Shown here: positions 1 to 12,503 of the stretch, piece by piece
Layout of the letters: each line of letters opens with the position of its first letter
Numbering within the stretch: the first letter of the stretch is position 1
NCBI GenBank assembly: GCA_020747065.1
Contig: JAGMVK010000020.1
Location: forward strand, 248,001 to 312,000
DNA: 64,000 nucleotides
Source: Cadophora sp. MPI-SDFR-AT-0126
Taxonomy: Eukaryota; Ascomycota; Leotiomycetes; Helotiales; Ploettnerulaceae
Direction of reading: 5' to 3'
Made by a program: the position numbers and the translations under genes
Notes under the pieces: model-generated
Databases searched by the model: none
The model's input: the letters and a program-made list of their open reading frames with translations, nothing else
What the model was told of the DNA's origin: nothing

Positions 1-166
1 CGACCACATCTCTACAAGGGCGTCAGAGCAGACATCGCGACTAATGATGTATCCTCAAATGAGGCACTTGTGGTGGTTTGGGCAGGTCCTTGAATAGATG
101 CACGTGCATGAGTAGCGGATCTCGAGCTGGAGGGAACGAGCACGGACGAAAAAGCTCGCTAAAGTA

Positions 167-201
167 CAATTGATTTCATAACTAGTTTGAAATCACGGGA
201 T
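167..201 (+). repeat. Left terminal inverted repeat of the DNA transposon
   Basis: Bases 171-201 are an exact reverse complement of 11372-11402; they begin TGATTTCATAACTAGTTTGA. Allowing one extra base on the right side, the match continues outward through CAA to a flanking TA (165-166). Inward it continues imperfectly to about position 250, where the right copy differs mainly by G-to-A on its own plus strand. This left end is much less mutated than the rest of the element. Confidence 0.9.
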
Positions 202-2473
202 CGCTTACCCCACCACTTTTTGCGCATCCACCCCCCTTCTATACACCCTTCGTAAAACAATACCTCCAAATAACTCCACTAAAATAACTCTAATTAACCT
301 GAAATTTTCAAAAAATCAAGATACTAGTTGAATTAATGCGTAGCTTACAGCGCGTATAAGGGCTAGCCCTAGAAGATAAGTAAAATTCAAAGCGGCGGCT
401 AAAACCTAATACTAACTTATTCTTAGTATTTAATAAATACTAAGCTTTATAGATCTATAACTAAGCTCCTTTAAAGTATTATAGACGTAAGATAACTATT
501 TTTAAGCTTAAAGAATAAATTACTAATCTAGAAACCTTTTTTTTAAAGGCCTAGTATTAAAAATTAAGTAAGGTAGTATAAGTAAAAGAAGTAGTAGATA
601 TACCTTTTTTCCTAGCTCTAATCTTTACTCCTATACTTACTACTATAAAGAGAAAAGCTCTATTTAATTTAAAAACATTATTTAATAAAGAACTACAGAA
701 TATTAGCTTTAATATATAGCCTTACATTAATAAGAGTTATTAGCACGCTCTTATTAAGAATTAGGACATTAATTCAATATTTAAGTGCCTTATATATAAG
801 GGAATATACAAGACTATATAGAAATTGTTTATTAAACTATAAATTAAGAGAAGATCTTTATCCTCTACTAAAAGACTAATTAAATAAGCTTTTGAATTTA
901 TATTTAGGAGCATTAATAAACCTTCTTTACTTATGTTTATATAAGACTAAGAATCCTTTAATAAAGCTATAGTTCTATTACATACCTACTACTATAAAAA
1001 ACAAGCTATAGCTTATAAGATTATAGTTATAGCTTATTATAAAATACTAAAAGTAATAAAGATTTTTAATTCTAATATCGATTCATAATCACGTAGTAAA
1101 GGTAAGAAGAAATCTAAGGGAAAATCTAAAGCAAATAGAGCCCGGGATATAGTTAGACCTATACCTTTATAGCTAGAATTCAATAGTTTTAACTATCTAA
1201 ATAATCTATTTACTAGTCCTTTAATAGCTTTAGAAAAAGAGGGGATTTCTAGTCTAACGCTAAGAGATTCTATCACATAAAGAAGGCTTAGTATAAAGTA
1301 ATAATATAATACTACTAAGTTAGCTATAGAAATAATACACTAAGAGATCTTTAATTACTATATTTATATAAAACATTTATATAATAATAAGATAAAGTAT
1401 TATTATATTATACTAAAGGCTTAAATACACTATATAATTAATATAGCTCGCTAGAATCAATAAGCGGCCTCTATATATACTAAAACTCCAGAAGTTATAA
1501 TTATAATACCTTTAGTAGATTAAATCACTGCATTTACTAAAAGAGACTACTAATTAAGCTATAAGCTAAAGCTCAGTAGTATAAGAAAACTAGATTAAAC
1601 TGTAATAGAAACTACAGCTAAATCTAATAGTAATGCCTTATCTATTAAGAATCTTACCTATCTGATATTAATATAGACTATGAATTATATAATAAATTAA
1701 GCGGCCTCTTCTACGTTTATTTCTTTACCCTCTGGACTATCTAACGCTAAAAGAGCTCGTAATCCCGGGTAGGTTAGTAAGCTAGATTTACTTATAAATT
1801 CCGTGCTAAATCTAATAATTAGGATATCCAGGTATAGCTTCAAACCCCTACTATTATCCCTTATTTAATCTATAGATAACAACGAGAATAAGGTAGAATT
1901 AATAAGCTAATAGATTATCTGGAATAAGAAAAACCCTAAGAAAATAGAGGAATTATAATATAGTTTTAAGATCCTAGATAAAGCTTTTATAATAAAGTTA
2001 AGCTACTTAAAAGATATTAAATTCGTGATATTATTAGAAATTAAGCCAGGTATTACCTATACTATTTCTAACTATGTTTTAGCATTTAAAGAAGCCTATA
2101 AGGCTAAGAGATTAGCTGCCTAAGAGCTATTAAGACTTAATAGTATTAGCGTTGTAGGAAGGTAATAGATAAGTATATCAAGTAAGGACAAGAATTATAC
2201 TGATTTTTTCGTTAAATACTAAGGGGTTTTACAGAATCTAATTAATATATATATATTATATATTAGATCTGTTGATTAAGTATTTTTTATGCTGTTTTAC
2301 TTATTATTTACGTAGATTTTAATGATTTTAGAATACCCGGTATAATTACCCCTGTACTTAATTTTACCCCCCTTACCTTCACTTAGTACTTCCTAATTAG
2401 ATTACATTACTATAACATATAGATTCTTGATTTCTTTACTTTTTAACGCTTTTTTAGTATAGTTTAGTTATAA
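202..2473. other. Decayed left half of the DNA transposon, no recognisable gene
   Basis: About 2.2 kb of TA-rich sequence lies between the left terminal repeat and the 3' end of the transposase remnant. Short open stretches exist on the plus strand. The clearest, about 1080-1260, would encode a lysine/arginine/serine-rich segment followed by a hydrophobic-acidic segment, with stops consistent with CAG/CAA to TAG/TAA changes. This could be a second gene of the element or another buried transposon. I do not recognise a family. Confidence 0.5.
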
Positions 2474-2953
2474 TTAAATTATCCCATAGTTACGGAAATA
2501 CGCCCTCGCTCTCTTTACTACCTCTAGACTAGTTCCTACTACTTTAACCGCATATTTAAGAAAATCTTGATATATAATATAGTTATAACATTCTTAATAA
2601 TAATAATATCTAATCTAATGCTTCAGATCTCTAAAACTCTCTTTAATAGGATTAAAATTAAGAGAATATAGTAGTAAGAACTCGAGCTTTACCCCCTTAC
2701 GTATATAAGCTCTCTTAATCTCTATAATATTCTTATAATAGATTAAGGCGTTATTAAGTATAACAACTAAGCGTCTTTAAAGGTAAAGATTATACTAAGG
2801 TAGAAGATAATCGATTAGGAAAGATTCTATAATATTAGCTATATAGATTCCCTTTAAGGTATAACTAGTAATATATCTATTAACGGAATATACTGCAAGT
2901 ACAGAGACTCTCTCTTTATATTCAAGCTATTAAGAGACCTTCGCCTCTACACC
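2474..2953 (-). pseudogene. Transposase remnant, C-terminal part (DDE_3 / Tc1-mariner type)
   Basis: Reading the minus strand downward from 2953, the translation resembles the second half of a fungal Tc1/mariner-type transposase. A stretch like ERVSVLAVYSVNRYITSY is followed by a VVILNNALIYYKN segment (family form VVMDNASIH), a FLLLYSLNFNPIKESF segment (family form LPPYSPDLNPIEESF) and a C-terminal AYFRNYGI block ending in a stop at 2474-2476. Several in-frame stops and frame changes are present, and the catalytic Asp of the DN pair reads as Asn, which fits G-to-A change. Its N-terminal half lies beyond the retrotransposon, from 10706 upward. Confidence 0.85.
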
Positions 2954-2958
2954 TTTAT

Positions 2959-3180
2959 TATAACGTTGAAGTGACGGAAGTGCTAGAAATAGGGGTACTT
3001 AGGTTTAGCCGGAATATTACCGGACGGAAGCCGGACTAGATTCATGTATATATAGGACCGCTCCCCTTATAAGGGTTCCTTACTTTCTTATTTCCTTTAT
3101 ACTAGACTTATAATATTATTATTTACTTACTCTCTTACTCTTATACTTAATACTACACTTAGTAATATTACGTTATTATA
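2959..3180 (+). repeat. 5' LTR of the gypsy element
   Basis: This is a 222-bp repeat matching 10479-10700, with differences almost entirely of the C/T and G/A kind. It begins TATAACGTTG, probably once TGTAACGTTG, and ends in GTTATTATA, where the 3' copy ends GTCGTTACA; the ancestral ends would be TG...CA. A TATATATAGGA box near 3047 and the following CCTTATAAGGG resemble an LTR promoter. The target duplication TTTAT precedes it at 2954-2958. Confidence 0.92.
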
Positions 3181-6100
3181 TTAAATAAGAAGGTTACTTT
3201 TACTAAGAATAGCTTATATAATATCTTATTACCTAAAAGATATAGTCGATTGATTCTTATTTAAATCGCCCTTAATTACTATTCTTAAAGAGTTAGGATT
3301 CTAGAGATTTCTTAAATAAACTAATGAACTAGGGTTTAGTTTTACTTATTATAAATTAGTATAATTAAAGTAAAGTAGTTTTTATTAATAGAAACTCTAA
3401 ATAATTCTCTCTGTATAAAGGCTACTATAAATAAATTTAAGGTATTATAACTATTATTACTAGAATCCTTAAGTTTACGAAATTCTCTTAAATTACCTTT
3501 ATTCTCCTTTAGAATATAACCGCGCAACTCTTACTGCTTATAAAGTTACGGCGTATAAAAATTACCTTAATACTAATATCTCTTACTAGGAAATTACAAA
3601 GTATCTCCTTAATACTTCTAGAACCTTTATTTTAGGATTAACTTGAATTATACTTGAATCTTTTTTTATTTTTACTATAGATATTACTAATATAGTAGGT
3701 TTATTTAGTGAAGTTACTAATAATACTCTTAATTCTTTAACTCTAGCCGGAAGCCTTTCTAATCGTAGGACTTAAGGTAATAAAAGTAAAAGTTATATAA
3801 ATTAAGATAAAAGAAACTTTAGTAATCTAGATATATTAAGAGAAATTATTTAATTTATAAAGAATTGAAATTATACTTAAGAGGCTTTCTTAGCTTATAT
3901 TAAGTAATTACTAATTTCTACTTAAGCTATACTAATAGTATTCCCTACTAATCTTACCTTAATTCTCCTTAGAATTATACTACTAATTATTTAATTAATA
4001 GAAAGGAATGAATTTATAAGTTAGAGTAAATGTACCTTATTTAAGCTAGAAAATACCTCTCTTACTATATTTAGGGCAGAATCAAATACCCCTTAGGAAC
4101 CTAAGGTATAATTTATAGAAAAGATCTCTTCCTTAGATAATAAAACTGACCTAATATTTAAGTAATAGAAAGCTTTAATTAAAGATTAATTAGAAGTTAA
4201 TGTAAGTCTTTACTTAAATACTTAAGTATAGTAAGCTTTAGTATAAGGATTAATTACTAGTCTAGCCTACTCTTACTTAGAGCCTTAATACTTATCTAAA
4301 ACTAATATGTTCCAGATAGTCCTAGAAATGATTTCTTTATTAAAGACTTACTTTCTTACTGGAAATAAAGCTTATAAGGCTCGTACTAAGTTCTTTAATA
4401 TAAGTATATAAGAATTAAATTACGTATATAAAACCTTTACTTAATTTTATATAAGATTCCAGAATACTATAATTTAAGAAAACATAACTTATATAAAATA
4501 GTTCTTCTTTATATAACTTAAAATCATCCCTTAGCTTTATACTACTACTATATTAATTAAGAGCTTATAATAAGATAATTATATAATAATAGTAACTTAT
4601 CTTATCTTAATTAATATTAATAGATAATAAAATATATAACTTAATCTATTTCTTATTAGCCTTTATAAATTAGACTCTTTTTAAAGGGTAGCTAAGTTAG
4701 GCCCCTTTTAAAAGACTTTCGGATTACTTACTTCTTAACTAGTACTTAAACTTACTTCTTCTCTTAACACTTTCTTCTACTACTACTTAATACCGCAGAC
4801 TTTTATAACTCCTACCTTACTATATTAGAAGGGTATATAAAAACCTTAGAAAAGTTCTAGTAACTTATAAGTAAAGTATTATAAGTATAGAAAGTTTAGA
4901 TACTATAAGTTAAATTATTCTAAATTAATTAAGATTTAAGTTCTTAATAAAAAGGAAGTTAATAATAATACTAAAGAGATAGTAAAAAGTAAGAAAGATT
5001 AAATATAGGAAAATAAAGAGACTTAGAGAAAGACTTCTTCTTAGGTTTATATAAATATAATCTATTAAAACTTAACTTAAACTCTCTAATAAAAGAAAAG
5101 CAATTTGTAGTTAATTATATACTTAGTATAAATAGATTAGAAATTATACTCTTTATATTAGTAAATACTAAAGTAAATAATTATCTTTTTATGAATTAAA
5201 TTATATTTATATACCTTTTAAGAGTATTAGGAGTAAAGATTCAGTCCCTCTTATATACTATATTAATCTATAGTTTTTAAAACTCTATCTAAAGCCACAC
5301 TACCTATTATATGTATTTATACTTAATAATTAATAATTAACGTATATATAACTATTCCTTTATAATCCTTAACCTAGAAAAGCAGGATATAATAATAAGT
5401 ATTAAATAGATATATTAATTTTATTTTAAATTATAGATAAACTAGAATCGATTTTTATAACTATTTAATTACTTACTTACTAAATAATAATCTCGGGAGC
5501 TAGTCTTACCCTTTCTATGTATATAGCTTCTTCCATAATAAAACTACTAAAGTAATGTAAACTATAAAGATCTGGTAATCTAAAAGAATAAGATATAACG
5601 AAAATATCTCCCCTTTATAATTTAAATACTAAAAGAACATCTTCTTTAAATTACTTCTAAATTAATCCTAATATTACTTCCTATAAGTAAAGGACCTTTA
5701 TAAGTCCGGAAATTAAAATATAAACTATTAAAAATACTACTTATATTTATATTTATTTATAAGATTAGCATAAACGCCTTCTATTTTAATATAAAATATA
5801 AAGATACTAAATTCTTTTAAACTAGTATTTATAAGATAAACTATATCTTATAAAAATAGTATAAACTAAAAGACCCTAATACTACTTAATTCTTATTTAA
5901 AAGGCTTTTAAAATAGTACTAATACTTAAAATTAGTATTTTTTAAAAAAAATATAAATACTCTTTTACCTTATTAATATTATAATTATAAGATTTATTTT
6001 AAAGAGCTATTACTTAATACCTATTCTCTTCACTATTATTAATTAATAAAGAAGCTTAAAGTAATAAAGGAGTACTTCCTAAAGAATCTAGATAAAGATT

Positions 6101-9100
6101 TTATTAAATTAAGCTAAAGCTTATTTATATTACCTATACTCTTTATTAAAAAGCCTAATAGAGGTTTATAATTCTGTATTAATTATTATAAGCTGAATAC
6201 TCTTATATAAAAAGATACTTATCTAATCCCCTAAATTAACGAGCTTCTTACTAGAGTATTGAATATAAAAATATTTATAAAATTAGATATTCGGGCTGCC
6301 TTTAACTATATCTATATAAACCCAGCCTCTAAGGAATATACTATGTTTTAAACTAAATATAGATTATATAAGTATAAGGTATTACTATTTAGTCTTTATA
6401 ATAAACCTAGTATATACTAATATTATATAAATAATATATTCCTTGATTACTTAGATAACTTTTATATAGCTTACCTAAATAATATCCTAATTTACTCTAA
6501 ATCTGTAGGGGAATACTAGGCCTATGTAAAATCTGTATTAAAGTGTTTAATAAAAGCCGAATTATAAGCTAATATTAAGAAATATAAATTCCATATCACT
6601 CGCACTAAGTACCTAAGTTACATAGTAACTACTAAGGGTATTAAGGCAAATCTAAAGAAAGTTAAACTATTACGTAGCTAAAAGTACTCTAAGACTATAA
6701 TAGTTATTAAGTTATACTTAGGGTTCTGTAGTTTTTACTAATAATTCATACGTAACTTTAGGCTTATTATTAAACCTTTATCTATACTTACTTAACTTAT
6801 AATAGCCTGGAATTAAATAAAAGAGTATTAAATTATATTTAAAGAATTTTAAAAGTAATTACTATTAATTCAATAGATTTACTATTTTTAGCTAAAATTA
6901 CTTACTAAGCTAGAAATAGATACTTCTAATAGGGTAATTACTAGAATAGTATTATAATAGTATAATAATAAATAATAGTACTTACTTAGATTTTACTTAT
7001 ATATACTTAATAGTTATAAACTAAACTAAGAAATCCATAATAAAGAACTATACGCTATTATAGAAAGCTTTTATAAGTAGCGCTTAGAATTAATATTCCT
7101 TTAGAATAGAATTAAGGTATATTTAAATTACTACTTTCTAAAGTACTTACTACTAAGTAAACTTATTAAATAGAATTTCTCTCTAACTTTAATTTCTAAA
7201 TTATATATACTTCTAATAAAAATAACTAAAGGGTAGATATCTTAAGCTATTAAGAGTAGGATTTAGAAATATAAAAATAAATCTAGAAAAATAATTAAAG
7301 CTAAACTTTACTAGTACTAAAAAAGCTTAATCCTTGTATTAATTTTAAGCTAGTAGAATAGTTTATTTCCTCTATAATTATAATATCTCTTTTACTATTA
7401 ATTACTACTAAGGTAAAAGCTTTTCTAAATACTTTCCTAAATTCTTTTAACTTTATTAAAAAGCTTTATTAGAATAATTGTATTATCTTTATTAATATAC
7501 GAAAATCCTTACTTAAAGACTACTTAATTAAGAATATATTCCTATTTTTTAAAGATTAATTCTATATATAATATAATACTTTCCTTTATACTAAATTAAT
7601 TAAAGAAGTATATAATTAGCTATCTATTACTTACTCTAATAAATTAAAAACATATTAATTTTTAGCCCTAAAGTACTACTAGGTTAAAATAGGTTTAGAC
7701 TATAATTAATACATAAGAAATTACTAAGCTTATTAATTCTTACACTCTAAGTATTCTAAATAGTAAGGCCTTTTTTACTTATTACTAATTTTAAGTTATC
7801 TTATATAGTATTTATATATAAATTATAAGGATTTTTCAAAAAATAAGTATAATTATAATAAAATCCTAGTATTTATTAATTACCTAGGAAAGGATTCTAT
7901 AATAATTTCTTATTACTAAGATATTAATATATATAGTATTACTAAACTCTTTATTTAGTAAATTTACTAATTTAAATATACTCTAAAGTTAATTATATTA
8001 AATTAAGGATTATAATTCGTCTTATTATTTTAAAAAGAGTTTTACTAAATTATTAGTATTAAAGTTAAGCTTTTTATAGTATATTATAAAAAAACTAATA
8101 ACTAGATAAAGATTATAAATAAGTATATTAACTAAAGATTATAATTATTTATTAACTTTTACTAAAATAACTAGAATAAATTAATTCTATTAATAGATTA
8201 AGCTTAAGTAACTCTTTCTTATATTTCTATTAGTATAGCTTTATACTAACTTAAATTTAGATTAGATCTAAAGAATAATTAAGATTAGAACTCTCCTAAA
8301 GCTACTACTTCTTTAGAAAGGCTTAACTACTATAATACTAAAGTAATAGTAGAACGCATAAAAGAGGTGTAGGAATTAGCTAAATCAAATATATAGGTTA
8401 TATAGGATCATATAGTAAGGACTATAAACTAGTATTATAGACCTATCGATTTCTAAGTAAGTAATAAAGTATACTTATTTACTAAGAACCTTAAAAGCTA
8501 TTAACTAAGTTATAAGCTTAGTAATTAATAGGAAGGGCTATTTGAAATCTTATATTAAGTAAGGAACTCCTATTAACTCTAGTTACTTATAAGATTAAAT
8601 ATTTATAATATATTTACTCCTAAGCTATTATTCTGGGACTTAAATAACTCCTTACCTAATTAGGAATAGCCCTAAATCCCCCTTAAGGTAATTAAGGAAT
8701 AAGAAGAATAGGAAGTATAAGAAATTCTTATATTACAATTATATTATAATACCTTAAAGTATTAAATCAATTAAGTAAGCTATAATTCTAATACTATATA
8801 ATATAACGTATCTAATTTAATAGAATCGCTTTATAAGTTAAGAGATTTTTATTAAATTAACTCTTTTACTCTAAGACTACTTTAAAACCTACTTAAATAG
8901 TTAGTTATATAGGAAAATAAAGAAAATAATTATAATTACTTGAAAAATAATAGACTAATTAATAAGATAATAAAATAAGATTTAATTTAAATTATCTAAA
9001 TACCTTTTAATTCAAAGTACTAATATTACAGTCTTATAATTATACTTTAGCTAGAATATCTTATTAGTTTTACTATAGGAGGCTACTCTTATATAAGAAG

Positions 9101-10478
9101 TCTAATTAAAGGTATAGCTATAAAGAACTAATAATAAAGCTAATTTGAAATAAGGCCTATTCTTCCCTTATTCCAAATTATTTAGAATCTCTTCTCCCTC
9201 TTTTATATTATTAGAGCGTTTACTACTCTAAGTTACTTAGAAATAAGCTAGTAATTCTCCCTTCTTCTCCTTTCTCTTTACTCTCTTATACTTAATACTA
9301 CTATAATAAATAGTCTTAATTACTTTAATAGTACTAGTAGTAATCTTCTTTTAGATTTAGCCTAAGATTAAAATTAAACTCTATTTATATATTAATTAGA
9401 GATTATTTTAATCTTACTTAAAGAAAAATAAGTATATTTAAAACTAAATCTTTATCTTAAATAAAAATAATTATAAGTAAAACTTATAATAAAAGAAAAA
9501 GATAAAAGAAAAGAAGGTAACTTATAACTTATTATATAACTAAATTCATAATAGCTTAGTAAAGAGTACGGGTTTCCTCTAATAACTCTAACTATAGCTT
9601 ACCCTATATTTTAGGAGTATTAGTAATAGTAATATATAATCCGGTATTAATCTCTTAAAAAGTAAAAATAATACCCTTATTATCTTTAGTAGTAATAGTA
9701 AGAGAAAGCTTATAATATTTCTTAGTTATATAATATAGAATCTAGTATAAAAATTAATATTTTAACTTATTTAAATTATAATTAGATTATATTTATAATA
9801 ATCGGGATTTAGAAAAAGGAAATAGAGAGTACTTACAGAATTATACTTTTTTACTTGCTTCTTATAATATATATATTTCTTACTTCTAGTACTATTAAAC
9901 TTATAAATATAATTTAATTCTGTAGTAAGTAAGTGAATATATTAAATGTAATACTTATAGTAAGCGGACTTAAGGGTATTAATAGGGATTAGAGTAGGCA
10001 CTATTTATATTAATATATTAAATTAACTCTAAATTATTACTAAATTACTAGGAATTCAGAACTTAACTTACTTTTAAATTACTTATTTTATTTAATATAG
10101 ACTATTAAAATATATTAATAATATATATAAATTAATAAATCTCTATATATAAAGTTCACTTATAAAGCTTAAAATTATAGTTATTTAAAAAAAAAAGTTA
10201 GAATTCTAAAAATCTACGCTATTAAGTACTATAATATATATAATAGTAAGTAATTATAGCCTTACTAAACCTAGTTTAAATACCTTTTAGATAGCTTTAT
10301 AATTAAGTTATTACCTTACTTACTACTACTATTATTATTAACTAGCACTACTAAATTAATACTTCTTCTAAAATCTCCTTATTAAAGCTATATATCTTTA
10401 CTAGTTTATATAATAATAATTCTATATAAAAATACAATTTAAAGCTTAGGAATAAGCTCTCTTATAAAAAGGGAATAA
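3181..10478 (+). pseudogene. gag-pol remnant of the gypsy element
   Basis: No long open frame survives, but translated pieces are recognisable. At about 6130-6670 a reverse transcriptase reads PILFIKKPNRGL, then FIKLDIRAAFN, then AYLNNILIYS, where the family has YLDDILIYS: both catalytic Asp codons read Asn. RNase H follows at about 6900-7100 (EIHNKELYAIIESF). Integrase follows at about 7640-8260, including an LGIKVKLFIVYYKKTN segment where families have LGI-KLSTAYHPQTD. A possible aspartic protease site lies near 5160-5200 (LVNTKVN for LVDTGxx); this one is tentative. Gag would lie upstream, about 4300-4950, but I could not identify it firmly. Confidence 0.85.
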
Positions 10479-10700
10479 TATAATATTAAAGTAACGAAAG
10501 TACTAGAAATAGGAGTACTTAGATTTAGCCGGAATATTACTAAATAAAAGCTGAACTAGATTTATATATATATAGGACTACTCCCCTTATAAGGGCTTCT
10601 TACCTTCTTGTTTCCTTTATACCAGACCTATAATATTACTATTTACCTACTCTCTTGCTCCTATACTTGATACTGCACTTAGTAATATTGCGTCGTTACA
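10479..10700 (+). repeat. 3' LTR of the gypsy element
   Basis: Direct repeat of 2959-3180. It begins TATAATATTA and ends CGTCGTTACA. The target duplication TTTAT follows directly at 10701-10705. Each copy keeps some C or G bases that the other has lost, so the two LTRs were mutated independently after insertion. Confidence 0.92.
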
Positions 10701-10705
10701 TTTAT

Positions 10706-11320
10706 AAGACTAATTAAAGGTACAATCTCCATTCCTTTCATTACTTCCTAATTTATCGACAGAAATAACTTAATTAGCTGTAAATTATTATATAAAATCA
10801 AGCTATTTTACCCTTAATTCTTCACTTCTTTAAGCCGCTATATACTTTAATTATTTCCTAGTTATCTTAATTCATTAAAGAGTACAGTAAATCATTAGTT
10901 TAGAAACTTCTATAAAATAGGCCTTAAAAGAAAGGTTTAAAGCTTATCTAAGTATATCTATAGCCTCTTATCTAATAATAGCTTTAGCGCCTTTTCGTAC
11001 TTATCTTAAAATATAGAAACTAATCCTCCTAAGTATAGTATAACCTAAAAACCGCAATCTAATCTATTCTTAATATTATAAATAGTTTATATAAAAGTAC
11101 TATTAATTTTAGTAATTTATTAAAAGTAGCTATATAAGAGAGGTCCTAATTTACTCAACGTACTCTTAATATCTATTACAATAAACTTCAGTAAATAAGT
11201 AAGTATAGCATAATAATAAAAATTAATTCACTAAAAAGCGTACGATTACAGCTTCAATTTAACATATCTGCAAAGTTATTTAAGCGTTACGTTATAAAGT
11301 TATATAAGAAGGCGTAGAAT
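10706..11320 (-). pseudogene. Transposase remnant, N-terminal part
   Basis: The minus strand encodes pieces such as RITRKLLKYIAA, RSEELRVK and then VISVDKLGSNERNGDCTF. The last matches the family block VFVDESGSNERTGDR, with the DE catalytic region damaged. Reading the DNA across the retrotransposon target site links this piece in phase to GVEAKVS on the far side (2953 downward). Upstream of about 11050 the translation is too decayed to find a start codon. Confidence 0.8.
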
Positions 11321-11371
11321 CGAGGAATAGTAGGGGAGGAACTTAGAACAAAAAGTAGTAGGGTCAGCTGA

Positions 11372-11407
11372 ATCCCGTGATTTCAAACTAGTTATGAAAT
11401 CAGCTTG
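11372..11407 (-). repeat. Right terminal inverted repeat of the DNA transposon
   Basis: This is the reverse complement of the left terminal repeat, perfect over 11372-11402, with a flanking TA at 11408-11409. Homology continues inward to about 11320, where the copy reads AAAAAGTAGTAGGG against AAAAAGTGGTGGGG in the reverse complement of the left arm. Those G-to-A differences are the type RIP leaves. Confidence 0.9.
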
Positions 11408-11409
11408 TA

Positions 11410-12503
11410 GCATTCTCGCTAACGCGACTGAACAAACAGGCTAGGACAGGACCTTTCCCTAGCTGCGCTATGATACTCCATGAACAGCCTCGCCCAACCA
11501 AGACGGAGGTCTGTCATTGCGTTGTCAAGCTACTATCTAGTTTACAACAAATTTCCAGATCTCGAGAAAAAAACGCCATCGATAAGCGATAAGTGCTTAG
11601 TTTTTAACGTGCTTCCTCCACAATCTAAGTCCATAGCAAAGGCCCGTGACCTTCGTCAAGTGCAGCCACTTACTCTGTGGTGCTGTATCAGTTCCCGGTG
11701 CTTATAGCTTTGACATAAAATCACGACTTCAATATTGTGCGCATCCGATGCGCGAAGCTTCTTGCGGGTACGGCAGAGAATGTTATCCGCCCTGAATTTA
11801 TACTAAACCAGTTTTAGCCATCCCGATGCCAGGGTTGTGGTTGTCTGACCATCAAAACGAAAAATCGGAACACTAGGAAGACTGCCCGAACATAACTGAA
11901 CAACAACCATCTCAAAGCCAGCGATTCTAAGATCAATTTCGAAGCTGCCAGCTGAAGTGGGCATTGCAAGCTGCGATTCATCACAACGACTTCTCGAATT
12001 AGCCTAAAGCCCATCCCCGGCGCTTCATATGGATGTATACAACCTGCAGTTAGTAGACACACCACCAACAGTTCCAGATGTATCAATGGGCAATTTATCA
12101 ATAGACTGGACTAGAACAAAGTAGGGCGTCAATAGTTTCAATAGTCGTATTTCCTCTTGCATCAGCGGCATTTTGAGAAAGTCAAATATAGGATTGTGCA
12201 GGAGATTGGGACTTTCGAACACTACCTGGATTTGGAATCTGCAAGATGCAGCCTAGCATTAGCATTATTCAGGAAGGAAAGAAAAAGACCCAAATCTTTG
12301 GTAGTTATGAAGATAAGCTTGGTTCTGGCAATCGAGAAGTATCTAGTCTCAAGTCTCGTTGATATCAGATATCCCAATACCTTCCAAAACACTTGCTAGT
12401 AAAGATACATACAAGCAAGCTGTACTCCCCAAGTTTTTGCTCTTGACATCTCCATACAAACAACCTTCACTTTCTGACCCCCGTCAACCAAAACATTGCA
12501 GCC
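11410..12503. other. Intergenic, normal composition
   Basis: About 1.1 kb between the transposon edge and the GH16 gene. Composition returns to normal immediately after the terminal repeat. No coding pattern with start, splice sites and conserved motif was found on either strand. Confidence 0.6.

Larger units (their letters stand above)
2959..10700 (+). mobile_element. RIP-degraded Ty3/gypsy LTR retrotransposon
   Basis: Two direct 222-bp LTRs (2959-3180 and 10479-10700) flank a 7.3 kb interior. The insertion duplicated the pentamer TTTAT (2954-2958 and 10701-10705). If the element and one pentamer are removed, the interrupted transposase reading continues across the junction. The interior carries recognisable reverse transcriptase, RNase H and integrase remnants on the plus strand in the gypsy order (RT, RNase H, integrase). 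All are riddled with stop codons of the TAA/TAG type, so the element is dead. It is younger than the DNA transposon it interrupts, but both have been heavily mutated. Confidence 0.9.
167..11407 (-). mobile_element. RIP-degraded Tc1/mariner-like DNA transposon, interrupted by a gypsy element
   Basis: The element is bounded by inverted repeats (perfect over 31 bp at 171-201 and 11372-11402) and flanked by a TA on each side (165-166 and 11408-11409), the target-site duplication expected of Tc1/mariner elements. Without the nested retrotransposon it would be about 3.5 kb. Its transposase is on the minus strand, in two pieces (10706 upward for the N-terminal part, 2953 down to 2474 for the C-terminal part). 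Typical DDE_3 signatures survive translation: a VISVDxxGSNERNGD-like block and a LNFNPIKESF-like block. The interior is extremely TA-rich and full of stops, while the flanks on both sides are normal in composition, as expected of RIP. The element is dead. Tc1/mariner assignment is from the transposase motifs plus the TA duplication. Confidence 0.85.

Noticed and set aside
167..11407. AT-rich block as a centromere or a Starship giant element
   Set aside because: Terminal inverted repeats, a TA duplication, LTRs and transposase/reverse-transcriptase remnants explain it fully; no tyrosine-recombinase captain gene is seen and the size is small.
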